A stretch of 30,572 nt of DNA, taken from assembly GCA_027596035.1 (NCBI GenBank), contig JADGJA010000203.1, positions 1-30,572 on the forward strand, given 5' to 3'. Below are positions 1-9,708 of this stretch, piece by piece; within the stretch, counting starts at the first letter, position 1; every line of letters starts with the position of its first letter. The stretch is from Thoreauomyces humboldtii. Its lineage: Eukaryota; Chytridiomycota; Chytridiomycetes; Spizellomycetales; Powellomycetaceae. The position numbers were made by a program, and so were the translations under genes. Under the pieces are notes generated by a model. The model did no database searches, was not told the origin of the DNA, and was given only the letters and a program-made list of their open reading frames with translations.

Positions 1-443
1 CCCCCCCATCACGTCGATGCTAATAATAGACTACGGTCGCCGGAAGAAATCGTCCGAAAGAGTTGTTCTGTGTCACCTCTTATCCTCGAAGGGTTAGCGA
101 TTGAGCAGTAGACGCAGGGCCTCGGCCCCATTCATGGATCCTCTTGATAGGTTGTTCCCGTTCGTTGAGACGTGGTCTCCTCGCCGCGGGGGGAGTGTCC
201 CAACGGCCGTGCAGCCAACGGACAAATGCAGGTGCGAAGAAGACCGAGTCATCGTCTTGTCCGGATCGTCTGGACACCTTGGGAAGGTGGAAGAGGTCGA
301 TCCTTCCCTTTTTTCTCCCCTCGAGCTTCTCTCGGAACGAGGAAAGGTCATCAGCATCTCGACTTTACCCCCGGCCAGCTTGCCTTTCGCCTTATTCATC
401 ATTGCCATCACATCTAGACCTGTCATAACATCAAGCTTGAAAG
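1..443. other. 5' flank of ADE16/17, no gene seen
   Basis: No coding exon is convincing here. Several overlapping open frames exist on both strands but none matches a family I recognise, and they overlap each other in incompatible frames. The stretch probably holds the promoter and 5' leader of the AICAR transformylase gene. Confidence 0.4.
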
Positions 444-2621
444 ATGACTGCAAAGATCGGTGAGTCTGGATTCTTCCAGTCACTGAAGCCTTCGGTCAAG
501 GAGACGAGCCTCCTCACTAACTCCTGAGGTCTCAGCACTTCTGTCTGTCTCGGACAAGACGGGCCTTCTGGACCTTGCCAAGGCGTTGCACGGTGTCAAC
601 GTGAAGCTGATCGCTTCGGGCGGAACTGCAAAGGCCATTCGCGATGCTGGCCTTCCCGTCGAGTGAGTTGCCAGAGGGGTGTACCCTCCACGGTGTCGGC
701 CAAACCGCGGGTGCTCCGAGTTTGTTCTTGCTGATGCAGAGGCCGTTCGCTCTCCGATCACAAAAAGTGACGTTGCCGACATCACCAAGGCCCCCGAGAT
801 GCTGGGCGGCCGCGTCAAGACCTTGCACCCAGCCGTTCACGGAGGTAACGTCCGGCTGTGCAGGGGTTCTCAACGGTCCTCTTCCGAGAGCCCCAAAGGC
901 TCATCACGTGTTCGTGGGCCCGATCTTTCAGGTATTCTTGCGCGTGACATCGAGCAGGACAATGCCGACATGACTGCTCGGGGCTACGACAAGATCGACA
1001 TTGTCGTGTGCAACCTGTACCCCTTTGAGGCAACCATCGCCAAGGACGGCGTCACCATCCCCCAGGCCGTCGAGGAGGTCGACATCGGTGGAGTTACGCT
1101 CCTCCGTGCCGCCGCAAAGAACCACGCCCGCGTAGCTATTGTTTCGGACCCCTCCGACTATGCTCCCCTGATCGCGGAGCTGCAGAAGACCCACAAGGAG
1201 TCTGGAACCGCCAGCGTGTCGGATGCCACCCGCAAAACCTTTGCTCTCAAGGCGTTCACGCAGACCGCCGACTACGACTCGGCCATTTCCGGCTACTTCC
1301 GGCAACAGTACGCTGGCAACGGCGCACAGCAGCTCACTTTGCGATATGGTGCGAACCCTCATCAGAAGCCCGCTCAGGTGTACACCAAGCATGGCGATCT
1401 TCCTTTCAAGGGTGGGTAGAAACAGCGAAAGACAGTATGTTGCTTCCTGGGCCCGATATGAACGCATCCTTTTATAGTTCTTGCTGGTTCGCCTGGATAC
1501 ATCAACCTCCTCGATGCGCTGAACGCATGGCCACTCGTGAAGGAGCTCAAACAAGCTCTTGGTCTTCCTGCTGCTGCGTCGTTCAAGCACGTCTCACCTG
1601 CGGGTGCCGCCGTTGGAGTTCCTCTTACCGACATTGAGAGGCAGGTCTATGCCGTGGAAGACATTGACCTGACCCCACTTGCTTCCGCTTACGCCCGCGC
1701 CCGAGGAGCTGACCGCATGTCTTCTTTCGGCGATTGGATCGCGCTCTCGGACGAGTGCGACGAGTGCACCGCCAAGATCATTTCCCGTGAAGTCTCTGAC
1801 GGCATCATTGCTCCGGGATATACTCCCGCTGCCCTCGCTGTCTTGCAGAAAAAGAAGGGAGGAAAGTACACCGTTCTACAGATCGATCCTGCCTACGAGC
1901 CCGCGGAGTCCGAGACGCGTCAAGTCTACGGTCTCCACCTTCAGCAGAAGCGCAACAACCTTCTCATCACCAAGGATGTTTTCAAGAACGTGGTAACCAA
2001 GAAAGTCACGACCATCGATGATGCAACCATCCGTGACTTGATTGTTGCCACCATCGCGTTGAAGTACACGCAATCCAACTCTGTCTGCTACGCGAAAAAT
2101 GGCCAAGTCGTCGGACTCGGCGCCGGTCAACAATCCCGAATCCATTGGTGAGTGCTCCCCCAGGCCTCCTTGGCAACTTCTCCATTTCCTGATACCCTTC
2201 ATCTTCATCTAGCACACGACTCGCAGGCGACAAAGCCGACAACTGGTGGTTCCGGCACCACCCTAAGGTCCTCGCCTTCAACTTTGCCAAGTCTACCAAG
2301 CGAGCCGACAAAGCGAACGCCATCGACCTGTACGTCACGGACCAAATCGATGACCGCGCGACCTGGGAGGCGCTCTTCGTCGACGTGCCAGCGCCTCTCA
2401 CGGAGCAGGAGCGTCTTGACTGGAAGGCCGGTCTGACCGGTGTCGTCCTTTCGTCCGACGCCTTCTTCCCCTTCTCGGACAACGTTCAGCGTGCTGCGAG
2501 GAGTGGGGTCTGCTGTGTCGCCGCTCCGGGTGGCAGCGTTATGGACGAGGCGGTCATCCGTGAAGCCGATGAGAAGGGCATTGCGTACGTTTTTACCGAA
2601 TGGAGGCTATTCCATCACTAG
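444..2621 (+). CDS. ADE16/ADE17: Bifunctional AICAR transformylase / IMP cyclohydrolase (ATIC, purH type)
   Basis: Catalyses the last two steps of de novo purine synthesis in the cytosol: formylation of AICAR with 10-formyl-THF, then cyclisation to IMP. I read six exons: 444-459, 536-662, 768-844, 932-1411, 1478-2147 and 2213-2621. Phases agree throughout and give 592 aa, the usual size for animal and fungal enzymes. The N-terminal cyclohydrolase half shows [34 protein letters not shown] and [13 protein letters not shown]. The transformylase half shows the catalytic Lys-His pair in SFKHVSPAG (about residues 270-271), SFGDWIALS and [16 protein letters not shown], and the protein ends in the typical RLFHH. 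The start gives [15 protein letters not shown], matching family N termini. The 663-767 intron has an unusual acceptor after an A run (caaaaag), chosen because it restores [15 protein letters not shown]. The whole protein aligns mentally end to end with yeast and human enzymes. Confidence 0.95.
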
Positions 2622-3391
2622 AGTCATTGTGCGTTGCCGTACTTTCCTTTTCCTGCACTCTCAAGTCTTGCCCATATAAATTTCGGTTATGATTACCGCT
2701 GCACCATCGGTGAGGACAGGTATAGCGTCCCAGAGATAGTATGTAGCAGAGGAAGTCGGAAGTTGAGCAGCGGAACGTAGCGAAACGGATAACGCGATAT
2801 AGAACGTAACGTAGAGGATGGATGGTAGTCGGTAATGCAGGACTGTGCTCTGGGAATGGAGCTAGAGAGAATGTGGAGATGGAATACTGTGGTACGTCGT
2901 CGTCGTCGTTGTGTTGCTGAGGAGGTGAAGAGGAGGCAGATAGCTCGCTCCCATCCAGAGCCAGGAGCTCTCTCCCATCGAACCGCGAGCGCGGAGCTTC
3001 TTTACGTGAGCGACTCTTGGGCAGAAGCTGTCCAAAATCATCCTTCCTCAAGTCGAGGGGTTGTTTTTGCCCCGTCGTTCTTTTTACGGTCTGCGGATAC
3101 CAGTGTTATCAGTCGAAGCAATCCTTTGAGCTTCTCTCTGTACCTACAACTCTCAACATGACATCCGTCGCGAGCGGGGCTCAGACATGGGTTCACGACG
3201 ACAAGCCAGTAAGAGTTTCTGCAGCCGTCGAAAACACCCAACGAGAGGGACTCTCATCGATCCTCAGACCACAAAGCAGCGTTCCGCGCGGCGGAGAGTA
3301 GAATTACCGGGTGGGTTACTCGTGACTGATAAGAAAGCAGGCATGAACGACTCTCTTACGTGAGGCCATCGCAGTGTCCCCTCGAGGAAGG
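2622..3391. other. Intergenic: ADE16/17 3' end and CFAP100 leader
   Basis: The left part is presumably the 3' UTR of the purine gene. The right part is the CFAP100 promoter and leader. A short ATG frame at 3158-3301 begins MTSVASGAQTW and has a good GTAAGA donor at 3209, but its phase does not join CFAP100 cleanly. It may be an upstream ORF or part of a 5' exon I could not resolve. Confidence 0.4.
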
Positions 3392-5889
3392 ATGCTCAAG
3401 CTACCTACCATCACCACCCCTTCGCAACCGACATCCGCAGACACGCCGCACGAGAACGCAGGCGGTCGGAAGGAGGGAGACGTTGCGTCGAAGCCTCGAA
3501 GCACAAATCCGTTCCATATGCCGTCCGATGTGGAGGTCTTCTCGATGCGTGAGGAGGAGCGGCGGCAGAAGCAGGAGGTGGGGGGACATGAGAGAAGCTC
3601 CGATGGATGCATACCGACAAGGGTTTCTGACGATTTAGCGGACAATCTTGTTTTTTCGTGATGGTAGAGCAAGGAGAAGATGCGACATCTTCACATCTAC
3701 GAGAAGAGCATCGTCAAGCGCAAAAACTTCAAGGAACTGCTGGCGGAGGAGGAGGATGACATACAGTTCTACGAGGACCTGCGGAAGCGTGACTCTGACA
3801 AGATCCTCACCAACAGACAAGCAAGAGGTTGGGCAGCCGTTTTCTCATCTTTGTCATTGCTGGGTGCGTGTCATGTGTCTCCAGTCTGACCTGGAAACTT
3901 CCGGCAGTCGACAGACATTTTGGGAAAGAGAATCTCCACGACTTCATCGCAAAGAAACGGGAGATGTTCCTCGTGCAGTATGCACTGGGGGTCAAAAGAG
4001 AGGAGATGCGGAAACTGGAGGAGATTGCTCAGGTTTGCAAGGACATCGGTTTCGATTGGCGTTGCCTGCGGATCGTCGCTGACATGAGACTTAATCTTGA
4101 ATAGGCTGAAGAGCAAAAACTTCTGGACGATGAAAAGGCGTTAGAAGAAGATGCTGCGAAGTTCGATGCTTTTTTGAAGGAAAATGACAAGAACTCTGTG
4201 GAAGCGATAAAAAAGTGAGGCCATCTGACTTTCGCAAACACCACGGCAAGAAGGAGTGTCTCATGTTTGATACCCGCAGAGCCGAGCAAGAGACGAAAGC
4301 AAAGCTGGAGAAGATACAAGAGATCAAAAAGCTCAACGTTCACATCATGAGCATCCGCAGCGATATGTCGAAAAACGAAGATCAGCTGAAGGATCTGCAG
4401 CGGTATCGGGAGTTCTTGGACAAGCTCACACCGCGAGAGTGGTTTGAGGATCACGCAAAGGAAAAGCGCAAGGTACGAGAAAAGGGACAAATATGCCGGG
4501 TTTTGCGTTCAGCCCTGCTGAACCATACAATATAGGAATTCAAGGAGCTGGAGCGGAAAGGCTCTTCAGATAACAGCAGTGCTTCAGGCAGTAACTGACC
4601 AACCGGCTATCAGTTCAGAAACGACTTGTGTACTGACTATCTTACAAACGCAGAAGCTAGTGGGAAGCTACGAAAACCCAGGAAGAGCGGGACAGGGAGA
4701 CCCGTGAAGACAGGATCCAAAGCCCGAGGTGCCGGCAATATTACCCTCACCCCGAGCGATGACGCCGAGACGGAGGAATCCGAATCACACGCCGGTGGTG
4801 CGTACCGAGATCAGACGGGCAACGACGACCACGAGCTCGGTGGGGAGAACGAAGATGACGAGGCGCTACTCTTCTTCAAGACCCCGCAGCAATTGCTGGA
4901 CATTTTTGCGGAGCTCGAGGAGAACAACCTGGCACTCATACAGAACTGTCAAGAGACAGAAGAGACCTTAGAGGAGCTCAAACAAAAAATTGTGGATACA
5001 GAGGCTCGCATGTAGGACCTTGTCTCTGCTGGACAGCATCGTGGACGTAACTGATCAACGTCGATCATTTCATCTCTCAGGGACCAGGAAACGCAGAATC
5101 TCAAGCAGCAGATTGATTTCCTTAACGCTGCGATAGCACGGGAGGAAGACAAGGCCAAACTCCTCGAGGAGCGTGCAAAGTGCGTACCTCATATGTGTTC
5201 ATGATGTCCGCAACCACTCACTGACGGGCGATGCCAGAATGTTTTCGACAGGCAACCTCAGTGGGGAGTCGCAAGAAAAGCTTCTCGAGGAACTCAACCA
5301 CAAGGTCAAGGAAGTGTATCGTCGCTGCATCGGCGATAACGAGGCCACTCTGAGCACGCTTACGATGCTGACGACCATCGAGAATCGCCTGGAGAACCTG
5401 TTTGAAACAATCGAGATGATGCCGCCGGATAAAGTCGAGCAGGCAGAAAAGGTTTGGCAGAAATCTTTCCTATCATAATATTCGTGCCGTGGCTGATGCA
5501 AAGCAACGGTAAATAGATGAAGGACAAGGAACGGAGGCAACGGCTGCGGGAGGAAAAGATGGAGGCGCAACGGCTTCTGCAGGAGGAAAGGGTGCAAAGA
5601 GCATTGGAACGAGCGCGAGCCCCTGTCATCAAGAAGGTGGGGCATGCCGGACATCCGAAAGCACAGAAAGCTCTTCCGGAAAAGCTCACATGCCCCCTGC
5701 TTTAGACGGGCAAGCCCATCGCGTTCCGTTCAGCGCCGCCCCAGAAAAAGAAGCGAAAGGAGGAGGATACCAAGAAGAAGGAAGAAGGTATGTTATCCAG
5801 GGCCCTGAGGGAATTTGGCTTAACATTTAATCTCTTGCTTCGGGTCCGCAGAGGACCTGGCTTATTACGGCCTTTTGACATTGCCTTGA
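3392..5889 (+). CDS. CFAP100: Cilia- and flagella-associated protein 100 (CFAP100/CCDC37, DUF4200)
   Basis: Axonemal coiled-coil protein; in Chlamydomonas FAP100 belongs to the modifier-of-inner-arms (MIA) complex that regulates inner dynein arm f. Twelve exons: 3392-3577, 3668-3827, 3908-4032, 4105-4214, 4280-4472, 4536-4590, 4654-5011, 5081-5179, 5238-5451, 5517-5636, 5706-5787 and 5852-5889. All phases agree and give 579 aa. Family landmarks in order: NPFHMPSDVEVFSMREEER near residue 50; FLVQYALGVKREEM; KFDAFLKENDKNSVEAIKKAEQETK; REFLDKLTPREWFEDH; an acidic linker; FKTPQQLLDIFAELEENNL; QNCQETEETLEELKQ; EEXXHKVKEVYRRC-type helix; then QAEK-MKDKERRQRLREEK, a GKPIAFRSAP basic patch and a short acidic-aromatic end. 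Helical heptads dominate. The start at 3392 is the first in-frame ATG; an upstream 5' exon cannot be excluded. Its presence implies a flagellated life stage. Confidence 0.92.
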
Positions 5890-6509
5890 AGACCGGTGTC
5901 TAGCGAGTGCGCTGTCAACTTATTGGGAAGGTCGGCAAAAGTCCTTCTCCTCCTGCTCCTCCTCGTTCTCCGGAGTGCACTTTCTTGCTCGCTTCTGGGT
6001 CCTCGCATTGGAACATCGGATCCTGCCGAGCCTTTCCTTGCTCTGGGGTAGTTGTTAAATAAAATGAAATTCGCAAATTCTAGCTTCTTGTGCTTTTTCC
6101 TTGTCTCGTGTTTCGCCCCTTGAAACGGACTGCTTCCCAAAAGATTTTCAGGTTACCGCATTCCCAGAGCGACTTGCCATGGCTCCTTGGATGTTTCGAA
6201 AGGTGGGGGATTTGTGTTTCGAAACGGGAGGTTCATGGAGGACACAATTATGGACAGCAGGCAGGATCCACCCGTTCCCTTCCGTTGGACAGCGATTTCT
6301 CTCTCACCGGCGAAAGACCACGACGACTTCTTCACCCCATCGCTCTGGCGGGAGCGGAACTCGCCGGCGAAAAGGGATGTCGGGCAGTTATGGTTCTGCA
6401 AAGTACAAAAAGGCGAGGTGCCTGCTTCCATCCTCTGGTTGATCATCACCCTCAAGCTCTCATCCTCCTCATCTCCTCTCCTCCCTCCTCTCTCCTCCCA
6501 CTTCTCATC
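5890..6509. other. Intergenic: CFAP100 3' UTR and Egh16-like promoter
   Basis: An AATAAA-like signal (aaataaaatg, near 6056-6065) could serve CFAP100 polyadenylation. The last 55 or so bases before the ATG at 6510 are an almost pure C/T tract (tcctcctcatctcctctcc and onward), typical of strongly expressed fungal genes. No separate gene is seen; open frames running through here are continuations of the downstream coding frame. Confidence 0.45.
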
Positions 6510-7226
6510 ATGCACATCTCCGCCGCACTCCTCGTCCTCGCCTCTGCCTCTCTCGTCGCTGCCCACGGCCGCCTCGAAGTCCCCACTCCCCTATCGAGCA
6601 ACTTCCAGCAGATTGGATCCAACTGTGGCTCTGGAGCAATCAAGGGCACGCCCACCTCCCTCACTGCTGGACAGTCGGAGACCGCATCCTGGTTCATCCT
6701 CAACCAAGACGGCGCCGGACCCCTCCAAGTCACCTTCGATCAGACGGGCAAGGGAACAAACTTTGGCACCCCCGCCACCATCACCACCCAGGTCCCAGGG
6801 AACAACAGGATCGCTGTCGCCGGAACGACGGGAAAGGCCCATCCCCTCACCTTCACGGTCCCCAACCTCAGCTGTCCGGCCTCCGGATGCGTCATGATGG
6901 TCCGTCAGGCAGGCAACAGCGGTTTCGGAAGCTGCGCCCTCGTCAACGTCGGTGGATCCACCGGCGCTGCCACGACCGCCGCGAAGACCGTGGCTGCTGC
7001 ACCCGCGGCGGCTGCACCTGCGACGGCCGCCAAGACGACGGCCAAGACCGCTGCCGCCAAGACCGCAAAGACTGGAAAGAAGGCAAAGAAGACCAAGAAG
7101 GCCAAGGGAGCAAAGAAAGCCGCTGCAGCTCAGAAAACTGCCACGCAGAAGACCGCCGCCGCGGCGGCCAAGATCAAGGCCAACCTGAAGGCGACTGCCG
7201 CCAAGAAGCCCTCCACTTGCCAGTAA
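6510..7226 (+). CDS. Secreted Egh16-like (GAS1/MAS3-type) protein with Lys/Ala-rich tail
   Basis: Intronless, 238 aa. The N terminus MHISAALLVLASASLVAA is a clear signal peptide, so the mature protein should begin with His-19 (HGRLEVPTPL). The core carries features I associate with the fungal Egh16-like/DUF3129 family: an NQDGAGPLQV segment, a T-QVPGNNR motif near residue 95, and a Cys-rich end SCPASGCVMMVRQAGNSGFGSC where the family has CLVRC..A..GPFGG. From about residue 152 onward the protein is low-complexity Ala/Lys/Thr with KKAKKTKKAKGAKK-like runs, ending TCQ. Egh16 proteins of plant-pathogenic ascomycetes are secreted during appressorium formation; their biochemical function is not established. 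The ATG is preceded by a long C/T tract. The family call rests on motif recognition; the tail resembles histone H1 tails in composition only. Confidence 0.7.
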   Translation: MHISAALLVLASASLVAAHGRLEVPTPLSSNFQQIGSNCGSGAIKGTPTSLTAGQSETASWFILNQDGAGPLQVTFDQTGKGTNFGTPATITTQVPGNNRIAVAGTTGKAHPLTFTVPNLSCPASGCVMMVRQAGNSGFGSCALVNVGGSTGAATTAAKTVAAAPAAAAPATAAKTTAKTAAAKTAKTGKKAKKTKKAKGAKKAAAAQKTATQKTAAAAAKIKANLKATAAKKPSTCQ

Positions 7227-7403
7227 ATCTGGCATGGGCTTTCCCCTCCCACACCACTCCAAAGTATATATTGTAGATATCGTTCTAGCGAACCCTTTCC
7301 CTTTCTTGCTGGTCAAGACCGAGAAATTAGAATTACAAAAGTTCATTCGTCTTTCGAAACCACTGCTTGCCCATGACGTTGGCTGGATCGCTCGATTAGC
7401 GCG

Positions 7404-8405
7404 ATGTCGTTCCCCGACTACCACTCTCAACAGCATCAGTTGCTGCATACCGGTACATGCGTGCGACTGGATTGTCCTTAGCGTCAGCAGAAAGCTGGCT
7501 GTCGAACGGCAAGAGGGCAAGTGGAACACAGAAAAGACTTTGGTGGATAAGGCCGAAGGGAGGCCGTACTTTTGGAACGTTCAGACGGGCGAGACGGCGT
7601 GGGTGGATTCGGGAGCTGGGGAGGTTACATCTGATATCGAGTCGCATGCTTTTGCGCCTACGGGGAATGTGCCCGGGAAAGATCAGACAGGTAGACCTTA
7701 CGAAGGCTTTAGATGATTTTGATGCTCATCCGGTAGGAGAGGTACGAGCGTTCCAGCTTCTGATGGCAACCCTGTCGTCGCCCTTGTAGTCGCCTTTGAG
7801 CCCTTCATTTTCGAGTAGTATAGCCTTGGGTAACTCAACACTCCACCCTCGCGGGCCTTCTCATCAATATCGCCAACCCTACAGACCCACGACTCATTCC
7901 AGCACTTTCACCAGGACCTCCGCCACCTCCAACACCCCCGCCAGTGATGCGCTTCGACGCCCCATTAGCGAACGCTTCGACCGATTCGGAGCTCGCTGCA
8001 GTTCTTCGTGTCGAAGCAGTACCAGAAGAAATCATCCGCCGGGAGGGCTATCTCTATACGAAACCTAAGAAAGCGCCAGGACCCAAGCGGCTGAGCGCTT
8101 CATGGACGCAAACCTGGGCGGTTTTATGTGTTGGCTTTCTGTTCCTGTTCAAAGATCAGCCATCCAAAACCTCCCACCGAAAACCTTTAAATGTCGTACG
8201 ACTGGACGCCGTGGTCGTGGACGAAGTCGGCAAAGACGTGACAAAGAAAAAGGGGGCCTTCAAACTGGAAATCGTTCAAGGGGATGCGGTGTGGTTGGTG
8301 TACCCTAACAAGGAAGGAGAGATGTGGGAATGGATGGACGGAATCAAGGAAGCAAGCAGAGAGAAAAAGTACAAGCTCCGAGGTGCGATTACAAGAACCC
8401 GATGA
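7404..8405 (+). CDS. WW domain plus PH domain protein (gene model approximate)
   Basis: Two recognisable domains lie in separate exons. The first exon block encodes a WW domain, KWNTEKTLVDKAEGRPYFWNV-QTGETAW (about 7530-7605), preceded by VERQEG. The last block, open from at least 7885 to the stop at 8403-8405, encodes a proline run (SPGPPPPPTPPP), then EGYLYTKPKK, SWTQTWAVLCVGFLFLFKD and a closing EMWEWMDGIKEAS helix with the invariant PH tryptophan. WW domains bind proline-rich ligands and PH domains bind phosphoinositides or proteins. The order recalls ARHGAP9/12/15/27, but no RhoGAP domain follows. The ATG at 7404 (MSFPDYHSQHQ) needs a short weak-donor intron to reach the WW frame. Between the domains either one 194-nt intron (7691-7884) or two short ones are possible. 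Domain calls are firm, exon borders are not. Confidence 0.6.
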
Positions 8406-8498
8406 TTTCGTCTGATTTGAGTACGTCCGCTCCATGCCCATATATTCAACACCTTCTCGAAAGTACTTAACAAGGGAGGTTGAAACGGCAGTAGAAGC

Positions 8499-8552
8499 GC
8501 ATCAGGAGGCTACCTTCTACTGCATCAGGAGGCTACGGCATCAGGAGGCTAC
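8499..8552. repeat. Three copies of a 15-bp direct repeat
   Basis: The word gcatcaggaggctac occurs exactly three times, at 8499-8513, 8522-8536 and 8538-8552. Spacings are 23 and 16 bp, so this is a cluster of direct repeats and not a regular tandem array. It lies 90 bp after the WW-PH stop codon. Confidence 0.85.
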
Positions 8553-8571
8553 GGCAAGAGTCTATGATCAA

Positions 8572-8602
8572 CCCCCTTTGCAGTGACCCCCTGCAAAGGG
8601 GG
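8572..8602. repeat. Perfect 12-bp inverted repeat (hairpin), 7-nt loop
   Basis: Arms ccccctttgcag (8572-8583) and ctgcaaaggggg (8591-8602) are perfectly complementary around the loop tgacccc. It follows the three direct repeats and is followed by an A/T-rich run near 8644-8665. It could be a transcript 3' structure or the end of a small decayed mobile element. Confidence 0.85.
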
Positions 8603-8824
8603 CCGCGAGAACCAAGTATGCTTGTAACAACGACGGACTTTGTTTAAAAAATTTAATTTAAAAAGGGAGAGGCCAAAACAAAGTTCACGAGTAGCGCGAA
8701 AGAGCTGCCACGATCTAGTATTCATAAGGAATTGAATATAATATGATCAGGAATAATAGGATTAGGACTAATAGTAATAGTAAAATAGGAGGCTAGATAA
8801 CGAAACAAACACGCAAGAACGTAC

Positions 8825-9057
8825 CAACTGGAAAGGGCAGATAACATCTCCAACTTGTCTGGAAGGAGAACAAAGACCGCAATTGCGGCTGCGACGAAGA
8901 GAGCGGGGGCGACGCAGCAGGCTAGTCCGTACTGCGTTGCAAGAACGCGGTTTCCGAACGCCATCCAGGTGGACGCGCGGGCGTTTTCCTCCTTGGCGGC
9001 CTGAAGGTAGGCGACCCAGGGCTCCGCTCCTCGCGAGGCTGCCGCCCCTTCTCCATC
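8825..9057 (-). pseudogene. Probable membrane-protein exon or gene remnant
   Basis: On the minus strand an open stretch between a possible acceptor (ggtag, exon from 9057) and a strong donor gtacgt (exon end 8825) reads EPWVAYLQAAKEENARAST, then WMAFGNRVLATQYG, and a hydrophobic span LACCVAPALFVAAAIAVFVL. The composition looks like real coding sequence with one transmembrane helix. No start codon, no convincing upstream exon (a trinucleotide microsatellite sits there) and no good downstream exon were found; the region downstream is A/T-rich. I do not recognise the family. It may be a decayed gene or one exon of a gene with exons I could not join. Confidence 0.3.
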
Positions 9058-9109
9058 CTACCACCAACGGTGCTGGCGCTGCTGGTGCTGCCGCTTCTTC
9101 TCTTTCCTG

Positions 9110-9226
9110 CCATGGTGGTGTTGTTGGTGTTGGTGGTGGTGGTGGTATTGGTGCTGGTAGCGTTGATAATGATGATGTTGGTGATGATGATGATGATGAT
9201 GTTGATGGTGATGTCGATGATGAACC
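9110..9226. repeat. GGT/GAT trinucleotide microsatellite
   Basis: An imperfect run of ggtggtgttgttggt units passes into gatgatgatgatgatgatg units. Long open frames on both strands here come from the simple repeat and should not be taken as protein evidence. Confidence 0.85.
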
Positions 9227-9599
9227 GGTCGACTTCATGCGCCCCAGATGTTGTCGCCACGCGCGTTGCGCTCGTCCTTCAGGTAAGCCCCCCGTAACAG
9301 CCCCGTAAGCCCCGGTCTGTCGAATCTTGTGGTACTCGATCGTCAGCTCCCAATTCTACTTACAGATCTGTGATGGGCTTTGCCTCGATTGATCAATAGT
9401 TTGGAGAAGAACAGGCGCTTTATCCGCAAAAGCATTCCTCACATGTCTCGTCCTTCAAGCCTCGCAGAACGCTTCCAGGGCCTGCACCGACGCCGCTGGA
9501 CAAGGTGTCGCTGCCCCAGCCAGATTGGTGTCGCGTTTGCTCATCGACACGCTCGGATCTGACGAAGAGGAACCTAGGGTTCTAGTGTCTAGGGCTTGG

Positions 9600-9640
9600 T
9601 TTTGTGTCACCATGTCGCCATGTCGCCATGTCGTAGCTCC
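9600..9640. repeat. Short 9-bp tandem repeat (ccatgtcgc)
   Basis: The unit ccatgtcgc is repeated about three times in accatgtcgccatgtcgcc and following bases around 9610-9634. It is probably just slippage. No gene is visible around it. Confidence 0.6.
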
Positions 9641-9708
9641 TCGCTGCGCTAGAAGCGGATCGTCTAGAACGCTGCAACCCTAGATGGGCTCGCTGCACCA
9701 GGAAGTCA

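Noticed and set aside
101..483. Overlapping frames upstream of ADE16/17
   Set aside because: Several frames on both strands overlap, none has a motif, and the purine gene's own start at 444 is well supported.
6591..7529. 312-codon minus-strand frame opposite the Egh16-like gene
   Set aside because: It is the complement of GC-rich, biased coding sequence; Gly/Arg/Ser-rich with no motif. The plus strand has signal peptide and family motifs.
8499..8552. CRISPR-like array
   Set aside because: Only three short repeats with unequal spacers of 8 and 1 bp, in a eukaryotic genome; no cas genes.
9070..9308. Val/Leu/Met-rich or Asn/Ile/Thr-rich frames in 9070-9308
   Set aside because: They come from the GGT/GAT microsatellite and are expected by repeat structure alone.
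9569..9680. Telobox-like aaccctag words near 9570, 9675 and 12538 as internal telomeric repeats
   Set aside because: They are isolated single words, not tandem, and such 7-mers are common by chance and in promoters.
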